DNA of 64,000 nucleotides from Wenyingzhuangia sp. 2_MG-2023 (GTDB lineage: Bacteria > Bacteroidota > Bacteroidia > Flavobacteriales > Flavobacteriaceae), in NCBI RefSeq assembly GCF_030548295.1, contig NZ_JAUOSB010000011.1, forward strand, positions 52,230-116,229, written 5' to 3'. Numbering within the stretch: position 1 is the first letter of the stretch; every line of letters begins with the position of its first letter. The notes beneath the pieces are model-generated. The model was not told the DNA's origin. It made no database searches and saw only the letters and a program-made list of their open reading frames with translations. Positions 37,304 through 49,714 of the stretch are shown piece after piece. Both the position numbers and the translations under genes were made by a program.

Positions 37304-37921
37304 ATGGATTTTTCATCAAAACTTTTAGAAAAAGCAGTAAACGAAGTGTCTCAATTGCCCGGAATTGGTAAAAGAACAGCATTGCGTTTGGTGTTGCATT
37401 TGTTAAGACAACCCAAAGAGCAAACTACTTATTTGACTCGTGCTTTGGATAATTTGGTCAACGAAATTAAATTGTGTAAAAATTGTTACAATATTTCCGA
37501 TGTAGATTTGTGTGAAATATGTGCTAGTCCCAAAAGAGACGAAACTACAATTTGTGTGGTAGAAGACGTAAGAGATGTGATGGCCATTGAAAACACAGCA
37601 CAGTTTCAGGGAATGTACCACGTATTGGGTGGAAAAATATCTCCGATGGAGGGAATAGGACCCAACAACTTACAGATTGATAGTTTGATAAATAAAGTGA
37701 AAAGTGGAAAAGTGAAAGAGTTGGTGTTTGCATTGAGTTCTACCATGGAAGGAGACACAACCAACTTTTATATTTACAAGCAGGTAAAAGATTTAGAGGT
37801 TGAAATTTCTGCCATTGCAAGAGGAATCTCCGTAGGTGATGAGTTGGAGTATGCTGATGAAGTGACTTTAGGACGAAGTATTTTGAACAGAATTCCGTTT
37901 GAAAACAGTTTAAGACAGTAA
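37304..37921 (+). CDS. recR: Recombination mediator protein RecR
   Basis: About 205 residues from the ATG at 37304 ([15 protein letters not shown]); a TTG 9 bp earlier is in frame. The helix-hairpin-helix is [20 protein letters not shown]. The zinc finger is [16 protein letters not shown]. The Toprim domain has [16 protein letters not shown] and [16 protein letters not shown]. With RecF and RecO it loads RecA at gaps. TACATTTG at 37290-37297 may be its -7 promoter element, giving a very short leader. It diverges from the symporter operon. Confidence 0.97.
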   Translation: MDFSSKLLEKAVNEVSQLPGIGKRTALRLVLHLLRQPKEQTTYLTRALDNLVNEIKLCKNCYNISDVDLCEICASPKRDETTICVVEDVRDVMAIENTAQFQGMYHVLGGKISPMEGIGPNNLQIDSLINKVKSGKVKELVFALSSTMEGDTTNFYIYKQVKDLEVEISAIARGISVGDELEYADEVTLGRSILNRIPFENSLRQ

Positions 37922-37942
37922 ATAGTTTAGAAGATAAAATAA

Positions 37943-37982
37943 AAAAAGATGCTTTCTAAATCTAGTTATAAAGCATCTTTTT
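37943..37982. terminator. Bidirectional terminator between recR and the aldolase gene
   Basis: AAAAAGATGCTTT (about 37943-37955) pairs with AAAGCATCTTTTT (37970-37982) across a 14-nt loop, with A- and T-runs outside. It lies between two convergent genes. Confidence 0.9.
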
Positions 37983-37996
37983 GTTGTATTTAAAAC

Positions 37997-38626
37997 TTAA
38001 ATAGCTTGTTTGATAGCATCAAAATGAGCTTTTAAGGCTACTTTATCACCCGATAAAATAATGTTCTTGTCAAACAAAGAACCTCCCATTCCTACACCTA
38101 CACATCCAACGTTAAAAAAGTCAGAAATATTGTCTTTAGAGACTCCACCTGTAGGTAATAACTTAATAGTGTTTAAAGGACCTAAAATGTCTTTGATGTA
38201 TTTTGTACCCAATTGTGTAGCTGGGAAAATTTTTACGGCATTTGCTCCCAAAGACCAAGCTTTGTGAATTTCTGTAGGGGTGTATCCTCCAGGGAAAACT
38301 GGAATTCCAGTTTTTACACAATGTGTGATTACGGCTTCGTCAATCACTGGAGTTACAATGAATTGAGCTCCTGCATCCAATGCTTTTTTCAAATCATCCA
38401 TATTGCAAACAGTACCAGCACCTACATTTAGGTTAGGGTATTCTTTGGCCAATTGATGAATAGATGCTTCTGCGTTAGGAGAATTCATGGTAATTTCTAT
38501 AGTAAAAAAACCACTTTCTATATAAACAGGCATGATTTCTCTAATTTGTTCCATAGAAAATCCTCTAAGAATTCCTACAACAGGAGTTTGGTTGAACTGC
38601 TCCCATGAAAAAGTTGAGTTAGACAT
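37997..38626 (-). CDS. 2-keto-3-deoxy-6-phosphogalactonate aldolase (KDPG-aldolase family)
   Basis: A 209-residue class I aldolase. The Schiff-base lysine is in GANAVKIFPATQLG, the general base Glu in FFTIEITMNSP, and GAGTVCNMDDLKKALDAGAQFIVTPVID and LLPTGGVSKDNISDFFNVG complete the KDPG-aldolase signature. It would split the phosphorylated ketodeoxy acid into pyruvate and glyceraldehyde-3-phosphate. Specificity for the galacto form is inferred from the adjacent dgoK-type kinase. This corresponds to DauD in the D-anhydrogalactose pathway described in Zobellia. It overlaps the kinase gene by 8 bp and is the last gene of the operon. Confidence 0.93.
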   Translation of the reverse strand: MSNSTFSWEQFNQTPVVGILRGFSMEQIREIMPVYIESGFFTIEITMNSPNAEASIHQLAKEYPNLNVGAGTVCNMDDLKKALDAGAQFIVTPVIDEAVITHCVKTGIPVFPGGYTPTEIHKAWSLGANAVKIFPATQLGTKYIKDILGPLNTIKLLPTGGVSKDNISDFFNVGCVGVGMGGSLFDKNIILSGDKVALKAHFDAIKQAI

Positions 38627-39560
38627 ATAATTCTAATGTTTTTTTGTGTCCTATTAATAAAGCTTTGTCAATCACATCTGCATCAAAACAAACAATGTCT
38701 TGCGCAAGTTGCTGCAATGCTAGGTTGTATAATTTGTATAAAATACCTGTGGTGGCAATGTATACTTGCTGTTTGCTGTTTGTTAAATATGCTAGTTCTC
38801 CTCCAATTAAAAGCCCCGATAAAAAGTAAAAATTTTCTTCTTTGGTTTTGTTTCCTAACAAATCATTGGCTCTAATAGAAAATAAAGAAGACAAATGTTG
38901 GTTGTTCAATCCTTTGGCAACACCTTCTAAAAACGAAGGTTCAAATTTTGGATCCCAATCTGCTTTTGTTAGGGAATTAGACAAAAGGGTGTTTTTTCGA
39001 AGAACATCAAACAACTCTCCAGTCATGTGCGTGGTAAAAGACGTGAATTTTCCATTCTTAAATTCCACATGCTTGCTGTGTGTTCCAGGTAATAACAAAA
39101 CACCTTCTTTGTTGTTAGGAATTTGTTTTGAAAGTCCAATGGCTTGAATTTCTTCACCTCTCATTACATCGGTAGCTGTTTTTGCCCCAGACACCAAAAT
39201 AATATCTAAGTTACTTTCGGTAATTACTTTGCTATGTAAGTTACTTCCGTCAAAGTAGATAGGCATATCCACATAAGGCAATTCAAACATTCCTATGCTA
39301 GCGGTCGTCATTCCAGAAGCAACAACTTTAGACGTGTTTTCAAAGGCTGAAAAAACGTTAATTTGTTCTTTTAAATAACGAACAAAAAAAGAAGTTTGAC
39401 TGATAGACTTGTCACTTTCTTGATATGCCAGATATCGTTTTTTAACACCAATATCAGTGCTATGCTCAGCAATAACTTCCAAATTTTCGGAATTTACCAA
39501 TCGCAATCTAAAATTTGAAGTTCCCCAATCGCAACTTATAAATGTTTTAGGTAATGACAT
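38619..39560 (-). CDS. 2-keto-3-deoxygalactonate kinase (DgoK/DauC type)
   Basis: A 313-residue cytoplasmic sugar-acid kinase. It starts FISCDWGTSNFRLRLVNSE, the phosphate loop of the DgoK family. The central VLLLPGTHSKHVEFKNGKFTSFTTHMTGELFDVLRKNTLL is diagnostic. FYFLSGLLIGGELAYLTN lies near the end. It phosphorylates 2-keto-3-deoxy-D-galactonate at O6, the step before the aldolase. It follows the dehydrogenase gene by 5 bp and overlaps the aldolase gene. Confidence 0.93.
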   Translation of the reverse strand: MSLPKTFISCDWGTSNFRLRLVNSENLEVIAEHSTDIGVKKRYLAYQESDKSISQTSFFVRYLKEQINVFSAFENTSKVVASGMTTASIGMFELPYVDMPIYFDGSNLHSKVITESNLDIILVSGAKTATDVMRGEEIQAIGLSKQIPNNKEGVLLLPGTHSKHVEFKNGKFTSFTTHMTGELFDVLRKNTLLSNSLTKADWDPKFEPSFLEGVAKGLNNQHLSSLFSIRANDLLGNKTKEENFYFLSGLLIGGELAYLTNSKQQVYIATTGILYKLYNLALQQLAQDIVCFDADVIDKALLIGHKKTLELYV

Positions 39561-39565
39561 ATTAG

Positions 39566-41008
39566 TTACAGTTGTACACTGATTCTTTTTCTGATTAAGT
39601 AATCTTCTAAAGCAAATTCAGAACAATCTACTCCAATACCACTATTTTTAATTCCACCGTGTGGTAAATAAATATCATATTTAACACCATTTATTTGAAC
39701 TTCGCCAAAAGCTAATTTCTTAGAGAAAAAAGCTTGTGTTTCCTTGTCTTCAGAAAAAACATAAGAAGCCAAACCAGCATCTGTATTGTTTGCCCATTCT
39801 ATCACCTCTTCTTTGGTTTTAAAAGGAACAATTAAAGCAACAGGTCCAAAAACTTCGTGATCTAAAACTTCTGCCTTTGGATTGTCTAAGACAACAGCTG
39901 TAGGTTCAAAAAAGTAACCAGGAATGTCTAAAGCATTTCCTCCTGTGATGATTTTACCTCCTTCGCTCACCGCTTGATTTACGATATTCTGAACTCTAGT
40001 TACAGATATTTTATTAGCCAAAGGTCCCATATCAGGATTGTTCTCGTTTCCAAAACCAACTTTGGTGTTTTCAAACTTTTCTTTCATTCCAGCAACAAAT
40101 TGATCCAATACAGATTCGTGTATATAAAATCTATTTGGTGCTACACAGATTTGACCTGTATTTGCAGTTTTTAAAATAGAACCAATGTTGATGGCCTGTT
40201 CCATATTTGCATCTTCACAAACAATGAATGGAGCATTTCCACCACATTCCATACTGTATTGTTTGATAGATGTTTTGCTGCTTTGCTCAATTAATTTTTG
40301 AGCTGTTTTGGTAGAACCGATCATCGTGATTAGTTGTGGAATGGTGCTTTCGCACAATGGAATTCCAACATTTTCTAAATCCCCACATATCACATTTACC
40401 ACTCCTTTAGGAAAGTTAATTTCTTCACAAATTTCACCAATCATATAAGCAGAAATAGGAGAGAATTCAGAGGGTTTTAATATAATACTACACCCAGCTG
40501 CCAATGCAGGTCCCAATTTGAAACCAAGATTTAGCAATGGAAAGTTGTAGGCTAAAAAAGCCACAGCAACTCCTAAAGGTTGTTTGATGACAGTGTGAGA
40601 ATGAGTTCCTTCTCTGTCTTTGATGTCTAAATCTTCAATTTTTAATATTTCCTCTGCATAAAATTGCAAAGAGTTGGTAATGCTTGTGATATCTTCTTCA
40701 GAGCCACCCCAAACTTTTCCCATTTCATGTACAATTGCAGTACGCAAATCTTCAGATTTTTCTAAAATTTTGTTTCTTAGTTTGTGCATCCAAGAGACTC
40801 TTTCGCTAACTGGCAACTGAGACCAATATTCAAAACCTGCCTGAGCAGCTTGTAATGTTGCTAGCGTATCTTCTTTGGTTGCCCAACTAATAGTGGCAAT
40901 TGCTTTTTCTGTACCTGGACATATAACTTCAAACGTACTGTTGTTAGATGCTGGAGTTAATGCTCCGTTAATGTATAAGTCTTTATGTCCAAAAATTAGA
41001 TTACTCAT
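39566..41008 (-). CDS. Aldehyde dehydrogenase, probable 3,6-anhydro-D-galactose dehydrogenase (DauA type)
   Basis: A 480-residue NAD(P)-dependent ALDH. The general-base Glu is in QYSMECGGNAPFIVCED, and the catalytic Cys in NTGQICVAPNRFYIHE. AYNFPLLNLGFKLGPALAAGCSIILKPSEFSPISA is the cofactor-binding region and MIGSTKTAQKLIEQSS the ribose site. The sequence is closest in style to succinate-semialdehyde dehydrogenases. The role in oxidising 3,6-anhydrogalactose to the anhydrogalactonate is inferred from the operon: it sits 5 bp behind the cycloisomerase gene and 5 bp ahead of the kinase gene. An alternative is another sugar-derived aldehyde. Confidence 0.88.
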   Translation of the reverse strand: MSNLIFGHKDLYINGALTPASNNSTFEVICPGTEKAIATISWATKEDTLATLQAAQAGFEYWSQLPVSERVSWMHKLRNKILEKSEDLRTAIVHEMGKVWGGSEEDITSITNSLQFYAEEILKIEDLDIKDREGTHSHTVIKQPLGVAVAFLAYNFPLLNLGFKLGPALAAGCSIILKPSEFSPISAYMIGEICEEINFPKGVVNVICGDLENVGIPLCESTIPQLITMIGSTKTAQKLIEQSSKTSIKQYSMECGGNAPFIVCEDANMEQAINIGSILKTANTGQICVAPNRFYIHESVLDQFVAGMKEKFENTKVGFGNENNPDMGPLANKISVTRVQNIVNQAVSEGGKIITGGNALDIPGYFFEPTAVVLDNPKAEVLDHEVFGPVALIVPFKTKEEVIEWANNTDAGLASYVFSEDKETQAFFSKKLAFGEVQINGVKYDIYLPHGGIKNSGIGVDCSEFALEDYLIRKRISVQL

Positions 41009-41013
41009 AGTAG

Positions 41014-42168
41014 TTATTTTATAAAATGTTTGACGTTGTCACAAGAGTATTTTAACAAAGCTTCTTCGTTGATATCGACCCCTAGACCAGGAGTTTTAGG
41101 AACTGTAAGCACTCCGTTTTTGATGACAATACTGTGTCTTACAACTTCGTCTCTTAAAGGGTTTTCAGTTCTATCTAATTCCATTACAGGTTTGTCTGAA
41201 TACATTCTTCCTGGGTTTTTGTCTAAGTTGGCTACAAAGTGTACGGCTGCACTAATTGCAATCCAAGTACCCCAAGTATGAGGAACCACATCTTTAGAAT
41301 AAATTTGAGCCAAAGAAGCAATTCTTTTAGCTTCTGTAAGACCACCTGTAGCACAAATATCAGGTTGAGCAATGTCTACAGAGTCGTTGTCAAACAATCT
41401 TTTGAAACCGTGTTTTAAATATTCACATTCTCCTCCTGCAATAGGAATTGAAGTTCGCAATCTTAATTTTTTATATCCGTCATAGTCTTCAGGAGAAACG
41501 GGTTCTTCAAACCAAGAAATGCTATATTTTTCTACTTTTAAAGCCAATTCTAAAGCTTCTTTGTAAGAATATGCATGATTGGCATCAATCATTAATTTGA
41601 TATCGTCACCAATAGCATTTCTCACCGCTTTTACATATTGTGTATCAAGTTCAATACCCAACCCGACTTTCATTTTGATGGCTTTGAATCCTTCTTTTTT
41701 GTATTCCAAAGCTTCATCGACCAATTTTTTCTCTAAATCGTCAACTCTTTCAAAATACAATCCTGTTGCATAAGGATGTATTTCTGGATTTTTGACTCCT
41801 CCTAAAAGTACCGATACAGGTTGGTTTAGAATTTTTCCTTTCAAATCCCACAAAGCAACATCAATAGCGCTTACTGCCGCTTGAAAAATACCACTTCTAC
41901 CAAAATCTAAAGAACGTAAATACATTTCTTGCCAAATAGTTTCGTGCTCTAACGCTGATCGCCCTATAATAAAAGGTGTGAAATATTCAATTCCCGCCTT
42001 AATGACATCTGCTGGTCCATAACCTTCACCCCAGCCATAAGTTCCGTCTTCTAAGGTAATTTTTACAAGACATATTTTTCTAGTATCGTATTGCCATTGT
42101 GAAAAATAAAATGGCTCATCTAGTTTGCTGGTAAGTACGTAGGGTTTAATTTCTTTAATCCTCATCAT
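41014..42168 (-). CDS. Enolase-superfamily cycloisomerase, probable 3,6-anhydro-D-galactonate cycloisomerase (DauB type)
   Basis: A 384-residue enzyme of the mandelate-racemase/muconate-lactonising group. The KxK motif is FKAIKMKVG. Metal ligands are in LMIDANHAYS, SWFEEPVSPED and IAGGECEYLK. QPDICATGGLTEAKRIASLA and the catalytic-His region DVVPHTWGTWIA follow. The N-terminal capping domain (about 1-120) is present. In anhydrogalactose pathways this family opens the anhydro ring of anhydrogalactonate to give 2-keto-3-deoxygalactonate. D-galactonate dehydratase is a close alternative, but the surrounding sulfatases and GH16 enzymes favour the anhydro-sugar role. Two adjacent ATGs can start translation. 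Confidence 0.88.
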   Translation of the reverse strand: MMRIKEIKPYVLTSKLDEPFYFSQWQYDTRKICLVKITLEDGTYGWGEGYGPADVIKAGIEYFTPFIIGRSALEHETIWQEMYLRSLDFGRSGIFQAAVSAIDVALWDLKGKILNQPVSVLLGGVKNPEIHPYATGLYFERVDDLEKKLVDEALEYKKEGFKAIKMKVGLGIELDTQYVKAVRNAIGDDIKLMIDANHAYSYKEALELALKVEKYSISWFEEPVSPEDYDGYKKLRLRTSIPIAGGECEYLKHGFKRLFDNDSVDIAQPDICATGGLTEAKRIASLAQIYSKDVVPHTWGTWIAISAAVHFVANLDKNPGRMYSDKPVMELDRTENPLRDEVVRHSIVIKNGVLTVPKTPGLGVDINEEALLKYSCDNVKHFIK

Positions 42169-42237
42169 TTAATCGTATATAGTTTTATAAAAAGGAATAA
42201 GCTAAGTAGATTAGTCTTTTCCTTGTGTCTTTATGTT

Positions 42238-43266
42238 TTATGCTAAGGTATTTGAGTAGGCTAAAACGCAGGTAGCCACAATGATAATTCCAATTCCTAA
42301 TAAAAGTGTTTGAAAAGGTTTGACAGCGTTTTTCCATTCTCCAGCCCTGTAAGCCCAAATGTTACTGATGATTAATGAAATACCTAACATCATTGGCCAA
42401 GCAATCATGGTTCCTATTTCTCCCATCAATGCAACTCCTTGTCCGTAAGTTCCCAAAGCAGCAAACCATAAAAGACCAGCAATTACAGACCATTTTAACG
42501 CTTTTCCCATTTGTGGAGTTTTAAAAGAGTTGAATGATTTGTTTTTAATCAACAAGAAGAGACTGTACCCTAAGTTCATTACATAAGCACCAGCCAAAAC
42601 AACAACCCATCTGGCCAAAGCTGTATTTCTTTGCAAAGCTCCTGCCTTTTCTGCAATTTCTCCTATTTTAGATGTGTTGTCAAAACCAACGGCAAGCATA
42701 GCAGATAAAATACCACTTGCAGAAGCAATCAACAATCCTTTTTTAAAAGCTGCTCCTTTTTTAATTCCTTCAATTTCAATACCTTGTTTAGCCAATAATT
42801 TATCTCTTTTTAAACCAGCAATGGTAACAACAATTACGGCAATTGCTAACAAGACCAAACCAATTAATATATAAGGTATACTAGCAGGGTTTATAGAATC
42901 GTATTTTAAAAACATTGGAATCAAAGCACCTGCAATAGAACACAATCCCATCACAATTCCATAAGTCAAAGACATACCAATGTATCCTACAGAAACTCCA
43001 AACATAATTCCACCAATTCCCCAACCAAAACCTAGTGTGGCACCAGAGATTATTTCATTTGTAGGAGCTTGAGCAATTACACCAAATAAGTTTGGAACTA
43101 CCAAAAAAGCCCACAACAAAGGGAAAATTACCATGGCAACAGTAGCATGAACAATCCACCAAGCTTCCCATTTAAGTGGTGCAATGTATTTCATTCCTAA
43201 ACCAAAGCTTCCTTGAAATAAACTAGCAATTAGTATCAGTACAATTGCAAATAAATATGTATCCAT
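42238..43266 (-). CDS. RhaT-family sugar:proton symporter
   Basis: A 342-residue inner-membrane protein with ten helices, matching L-rhamnose/H+ symporter RhaT. It has LIASLFQGSFGLGMKYIAPLKWEAWWIVHATVAMVIFPLLWAF at the start, LGFGWGIGGIMFGVSVGYIGMSLTYGIVMGLCSIAGALIP, and GFDNTSKIGEIAEKAG in the middle loop. It is the first gene of the minus-strand anhydrosugar operon (69 bp before the cycloisomerase), so its cargo is more likely 3,6-anhydrogalactose, galactose or a galactonate derivative than rhamnose. No rhamnose catabolic gene is nearby. Confidence 0.88.
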   Translation of the reverse strand: MDTYLFAIVLILIASLFQGSFGLGMKYIAPLKWEAWWIVHATVAMVIFPLLWAFLVVPNLFGVIAQAPTNEIISGATLGFGWGIGGIMFGVSVGYIGMSLTYGIVMGLCSIAGALIPMFLKYDSINPASIPYILIGLVLLAIAVIVVTIAGLKRDKLLAKQGIEIEGIKKGAAFKKGLLIASASGILSAMLAVGFDNTSKIGEIAEKAGALQRNTALARWVVVLAGAYVMNLGYSLFLLIKNKSFNSFKTPQMGKALKWSVIAGLLWFAALGTYGQGVALMGEIGTMIAWPMMLGISLIISNIWAYRAGEWKNAVKPFQTLLLGIGIIIVATCVLAYSNTLA

Positions 43267-43429
43267 ATAATCGTGTATTGAGTTTTAACAAATTTCGTTA
43301 ATAAAAGCAGAAAATTTTAACATAGATATACTAAAACAAGTACTTTGTTGATATATGCGTAAATAATGAGTATTATTTTGATAAAATATGTTAATTTTAA
43401 CCATTGCTAATTAAAACAATTAACTAACA
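43267..43429. promoter_or_regulatory. Divergent control region between the permease operon and the AraC gene
   Basis: A 163-bp AT-rich stretch. It contains GTTAA-TT-TTAAC (43390-43401) and two copies of AATTTTAAC about 80 bp apart (near 43313 and 43393). AraC proteins bind direct repeats, so these are candidate half-sites. AACAAGTACTTTGTT near 43336 is an imperfect palindrome. Confidence 0.4.
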
Positions 43430-44296
43430 TTGAAGATTTTACAAAAAAAAATAACTCCATCAAACAAGAGCTTTTCTGTATATAAAAACAACAAACCTTA
43501 TTTGGATGAATCATGGCATTTGCACCAAGAGCTTGAGTTGATTTATATTATAGAAGGTGAGGGGACTTGTTTTATAGGAGACAATGTTCACGAGTTTAAA
43601 GCGGGTGAATTGTCTTTAATAGGTAGCAATATGCCTCATTTGTGGAGAAATTCAGATGAGTACCATAAGGATATCAACTTAAAAGCAGAAGTGATTGTTT
43701 TGCATTTTAATGAAGATTTTTTAGGGAAAGATTTTTTTGAAAAAACAGAAATGGTTTTGATCAAAAACTTAATTTCTAAGGCAAGTAATGGTATTGCTTT
43801 TTTAGCGGACGATGTAAAAAGTTTTGTAGCTCAAGAAATGAGTAGGTTATTGACTTTAACAGGTTTTAAGAGTATTGCATGTTTGTTAGGAATTTTAGAT
43901 GCCTTGGCTTCTACAAAAGATATTAAGGAATTTGCTAGTAATGGTTATACCGAAAAAATATACGTAAAAGATTCTCAGAGATTGGAAAAAGTGTATCAAT
44001 TTGTGTTGGAAAACCTAGGTAGAGAAATTCATTTAGACGAAGTAGCTGAAATTGCACATTTGGGAGTTTCTCCTTTTTGTAGATTTTTTAAAAAAAGAAT
44101 GCACAAAACATTTTCTCAGTTTTTGAACGAAGTTAGGGTAGGGCATGCCTGTAAACTGCTGATAGAAAATAAACTTTCTATTTCGGAAGTAACTTATAGC
44201 TGTGGTTACAACTCACAAACAAATTTTAACAGACAGTTTAAAAAAATAAAAGGAATCAATCCTAAGGCATTCCAAAAAATGTATTTAGGAAATTAA
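43430..44296 (+). CDS. AraC-family regulator with cupin sensor domain (TTG start)
   Basis: A 288-residue regulator; the best start is TTG at 43430 (KILQKKITPSNKSFSVYKN). The N-terminal cupin domain (about 20-110) has ESWHLHQELELIYIIEGEGTCFIGDNVHEFKAGELSLIGSNMPHLWRN, as in sugar-responsive AraC proteins. The C-terminal double helix-turn-helix is REIHLDEVAEIAHLGVSPFCRFFKKRMHKTFSQFLNEVRVGHACKLLIENKLSISEVTYSCGYNSQTNFNRQFKKIKGINPKAF. Being divergent from the anhydrosugar operon and 54 bp ahead of GH2, it is the likely local activator of both. Confidence 0.93.
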   Translation: MKILQKKITPSNKSFSVYKNNKPYLDESWHLHQELELIYIIEGEGTCFIGDNVHEFKAGELSLIGSNMPHLWRNSDEYHKDINLKAEVIVLHFNEDFLGKDFFEKTEMVLIKNLISKASNGIAFLADDVKSFVAQEMSRLLTLTGFKSIACLLGILDALASTKDIKEFASNGYTEKIYVKDSQRLEKVYQFVLENLGREIHLDEVAEIAHLGVSPFCRFFKKRMHKTFSQFLNEVRVGHACKLLIENKLSISEVTYSCGYNSQTNFNRQFKKIKGINPKAFQKMYLGN

Positions 44297-44302
44297 TGGT
44301 AG

Positions 44303-47584
<3,282 letters not shown>

Positions 47585-47598
47585 TTAAAAAATAGAAA

Positions 47599-47919
47599 AT
47601 GGAATACAAATTTAGTCACATAGGAATCCCAACAACAGAAGAAAAAGAATGGGATGGTTTTTTTGAACCAGGAAAAGTACATTTTACAGAGTTTGACAAA
47701 GATGAGTTTTTGGTAGAATGGGTAAAGTTTGATGCTGATAGTCCTTGGCACGAGTTGGTAACTACTAAACCACACGTAGCGTATTTAGTAGATGATATTG
47801 AAGTAGCTATTCAAGGAAAAGAAGTAATTGTAGAAACTTTTAGCCCTGCAGAAGGAGTTAGAGTAGTGTTTATTGCTCATAACGGATCTCCTGTTGAATT
47901 TATGGAGGTGAAAGAGTAA
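47599..47919 (+). CDS. Small VOC/glyoxalase-like protein linked to GH2
   Basis: A 106-residue protein without a signal peptide, beginning MEYKFSHIGIPTTEEKEWDGFFEPGKVHFT. The end (VHFTEF...SPWHELVTTKPHVAYLVDDIEVAIQGKEVIVETFSP, then VRVVFIAHNGSPVEFMEV) resembles one half of a vicinal-oxygen-chelate fold, with His8, His66-region and the final Glu as possible metal ligands. It starts 14 bp after GH2 and is followed by a terminator, so it belongs to the galactan locus. It could be a sugar isomerase or epimerase helper. Function unknown. Confidence 0.7.
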   Translation: MEYKFSHIGIPTTEEKEWDGFFEPGKVHFTEFDKDEFLVEWVKFDADSPWHELVTTKPHVAYLVDDIEVAIQGKEVIVETFSPAEGVRVVFIAHNGSPVEFMEVKE

Positions 47920-47942
47920 ATCTCAGATTAGTATACATTCTT

Positions 47943-47977
47943 AAAACAGGATTGAAATATGTTTCAATCCTGTTTTT
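47943..47977. terminator. Bidirectional terminator
   Basis: AAAACAGGATTGAAA and its complement form a 15-bp stem with a 4-nt loop and a following T-run. It lies between the converging GH2 operon and the TPR/LuxR regulator gene. Confidence 0.92.
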
Positions 47978-47999
47978 TTGTGATTATTGATTTAGATAA

Positions 48000-49547
48000 T
48001 TATATGCTACCTATAAATGCCGTTAAATTTGTTTTCCTATCTAATTTTATTTTTTTTCTAAGTCTGTGCCTAGCCACATTTACACTTCCTAAAGAAATCC
48101 CAAGTAAATAAGCCATTTCTTTACCTGTAAAATTTAATTTAATCAATGCGCATAATTTTAGTTCTGCAGCACTTAAATTTGGAACCTTTTTTTGCAAACG
48201 CTCGTAAAAACCTTTGTTTAGAGCTGTAAAACGTTGATTAAAATCTTCCCAAAGATTTCCGGAGTTTTTATCAATGGATTTTATCAAGGTTTTAGTGTTA
48301 GAACTTTTATCAGTTTCTAGCAGTTGAGCTTTTAAGGTGTTGATAATTTCTTCTTTTTCAATTAGTTTTAGGGTATTAACGGTTAGTTCTTTATTATTTG
48401 CTTCTATCTTTTTTTCTGCTTCTTCTTGCTCTAGTTGATGTTTTTTAGAACGAACTTTTATCCAAATAAATATACCTATTAACACAAAAGCAAAAACGAC
48501 AACAATCAAGCAAATCTTATAGTTCAGTATTTTTTGTTCTATCTGAGCATTTTTTAATTTTTGAAAACTAATTTGCTGGTTAGATTTAATCAATTGATCC
48601 CTGTAATGATCTTTTAGGGTTAAAAAACTTTGTGTAGCTTCATTTCTGGGATTCAGGTATTTATCATTAATGTTTCTAGATTTTTGAAGGTATTTATATG
48701 CTTCTGTAGCATTTCCTTTTCTATATAATAAGTTTGCGTACTTGGCATATACATAAGCTTTAAAAAAGAGATATTCTTCATGTGTTCCTTTAGTGTCAAT
48801 AGATTTTTTAAAGTATTTTTCCGAGAGGTCTAATTGATTGATATTACTGTATACTTTACCTAAATCAGCATATAGAATGACTAGAAAATGATTGTTTTTG
48901 GTTGTTTTTTCTATTTGTTGAATAGATTTCTTTAGTAATTGTATGGCTTTTTTGTAGTTTTTGTCCCAAATATAAGTGCAGGCTATTTTCTCTTTTAGGT
49001 AAATCTGATAATCAAAATTTAATTGTTGCTTGGTAGCGATTGTTTTGCAAGTATCTACATATTTTAGAAGTAGTTCTTTGTTTTCTATGCGTTGGTAGTA
49101 TAATGCTAGGTTAAAGTAAGAGTTTAATAAGTCGGGGTGATAGTCTTTGTAGTATTCTTTAAAATATAGGTTAGACTTTTTAAAATTATCACCAGCATTA
49201 TCATCTTGTTTAAATATGTAGTTTAAAATCCCTTGCTCTCTATGGGCTTGTGCTAATTGTAATTTATTATTAATCTGATATGATAAAAATAGAGCCTCTC
49301 CAGCAAGGTTAAAAGCAGTTCCGTAGTTCAAATCTTTACGGTGATATCGACTTAACAGGATTAAATTTTTAACTACTAATGTAGTGTCTTGCTTTTGTAA
49401 AGCATATTGATAGTCTTTTTCAATTTTTTTCACATCATTTAAGATCGTTTTAGACTCAATTTTAAATAAGTCAAACTGTTGTGCATGTAAAGTCATGTTT
49501 ATGAACAAAAGTATATATGTTAATTTTGTTTGTATTGATAAACTCAT
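48000..49547 (-). CDS. Membrane-spanning TPR/LuxR-type transcriptional regulator
   Basis: A 515-residue one-component regulator. A signal sequence (LTYILLFINMTLHAQ) is followed by TPR-like helical repeats (about 60-330, e.g. YADLGKVYSNINQLDLSEKYFKKSI and AKYANLLYRKGNATEAYKYLQKS). Next come one membrane helix (CLIVVVFAFVLIGIFIWI, about 345-362), a cytoplasmic coiled coil (QLEQEEAEKKIEANNKEL), and a C-terminal LuxR-type HTH (LSAAELKLCALIKLNFTGKEMAYLLGISLGSVNVARHRLRKK). The TPR part is probably periplasmic. It diverges from the sulfatase/FAD/GH16/GH127 cluster, which it may regulate. Confidence 0.88.
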   Translation of the reverse strand: MSLSIQTKLTYILLFINMTLHAQQFDLFKIESKTILNDVKKIEKDYQYALQKQDTTLVVKNLILLSRYHRKDLNYGTAFNLAGEALFLSYQINNKLQLAQAHREQGILNYIFKQDDNAGDNFKKSNLYFKEYYKDYHPDLLNSYFNLALYYQRIENKELLLKYVDTCKTIATKQQLNFDYQIYLKEKIACTYIWDKNYKKAIQLLKKSIQQIEKTTKNNHFLVILYADLGKVYSNINQLDLSEKYFKKSIDTKGTHEEYLFFKAYVYAKYANLLYRKGNATEAYKYLQKSRNINDKYLNPRNEATQSFLTLKDHYRDQLIKSNQQISFQKLKNAQIEQKILNYKICLIVVVFAFVLIGIFIWIKVRSKKHQLEQEEAEKKIEANNKELTVNTLKLIEKEEIINTLKAQLLETDKSSNTKTLIKSIDKNSGNLWEDFNQRFTALNKGFYERLQKKVPNLSAAELKLCALIKLNFTGKEMAYLLGISLGSVNVARHRLRKKIKLDRKTNLTAFIGSI

Positions 49548-49714
49548 TGTTTACAGTGTTTTAAGTTTTTTTAAAGAGCTAAATGTTAATTGGTTTTTAG
49601 ACTTTTTTTTACCGATGTTAATTTTATGTAACCCTAAAATTAGTGATTTCAAATTCAATTGCAGCTAAATTAGACAAACGAATTTAATCTTAAATAATTT
49701 TTAAAATTTCATAA

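Noticed and set aside
39566..42168. An ordinary D-galactonate pathway with a succinate-semialdehyde-type dehydrogenase
   Set aside because: The individual families allow it, but the adjoining sulfatases, GH16 and GH127 enzymes make the anhydrogalactose role much more likely.
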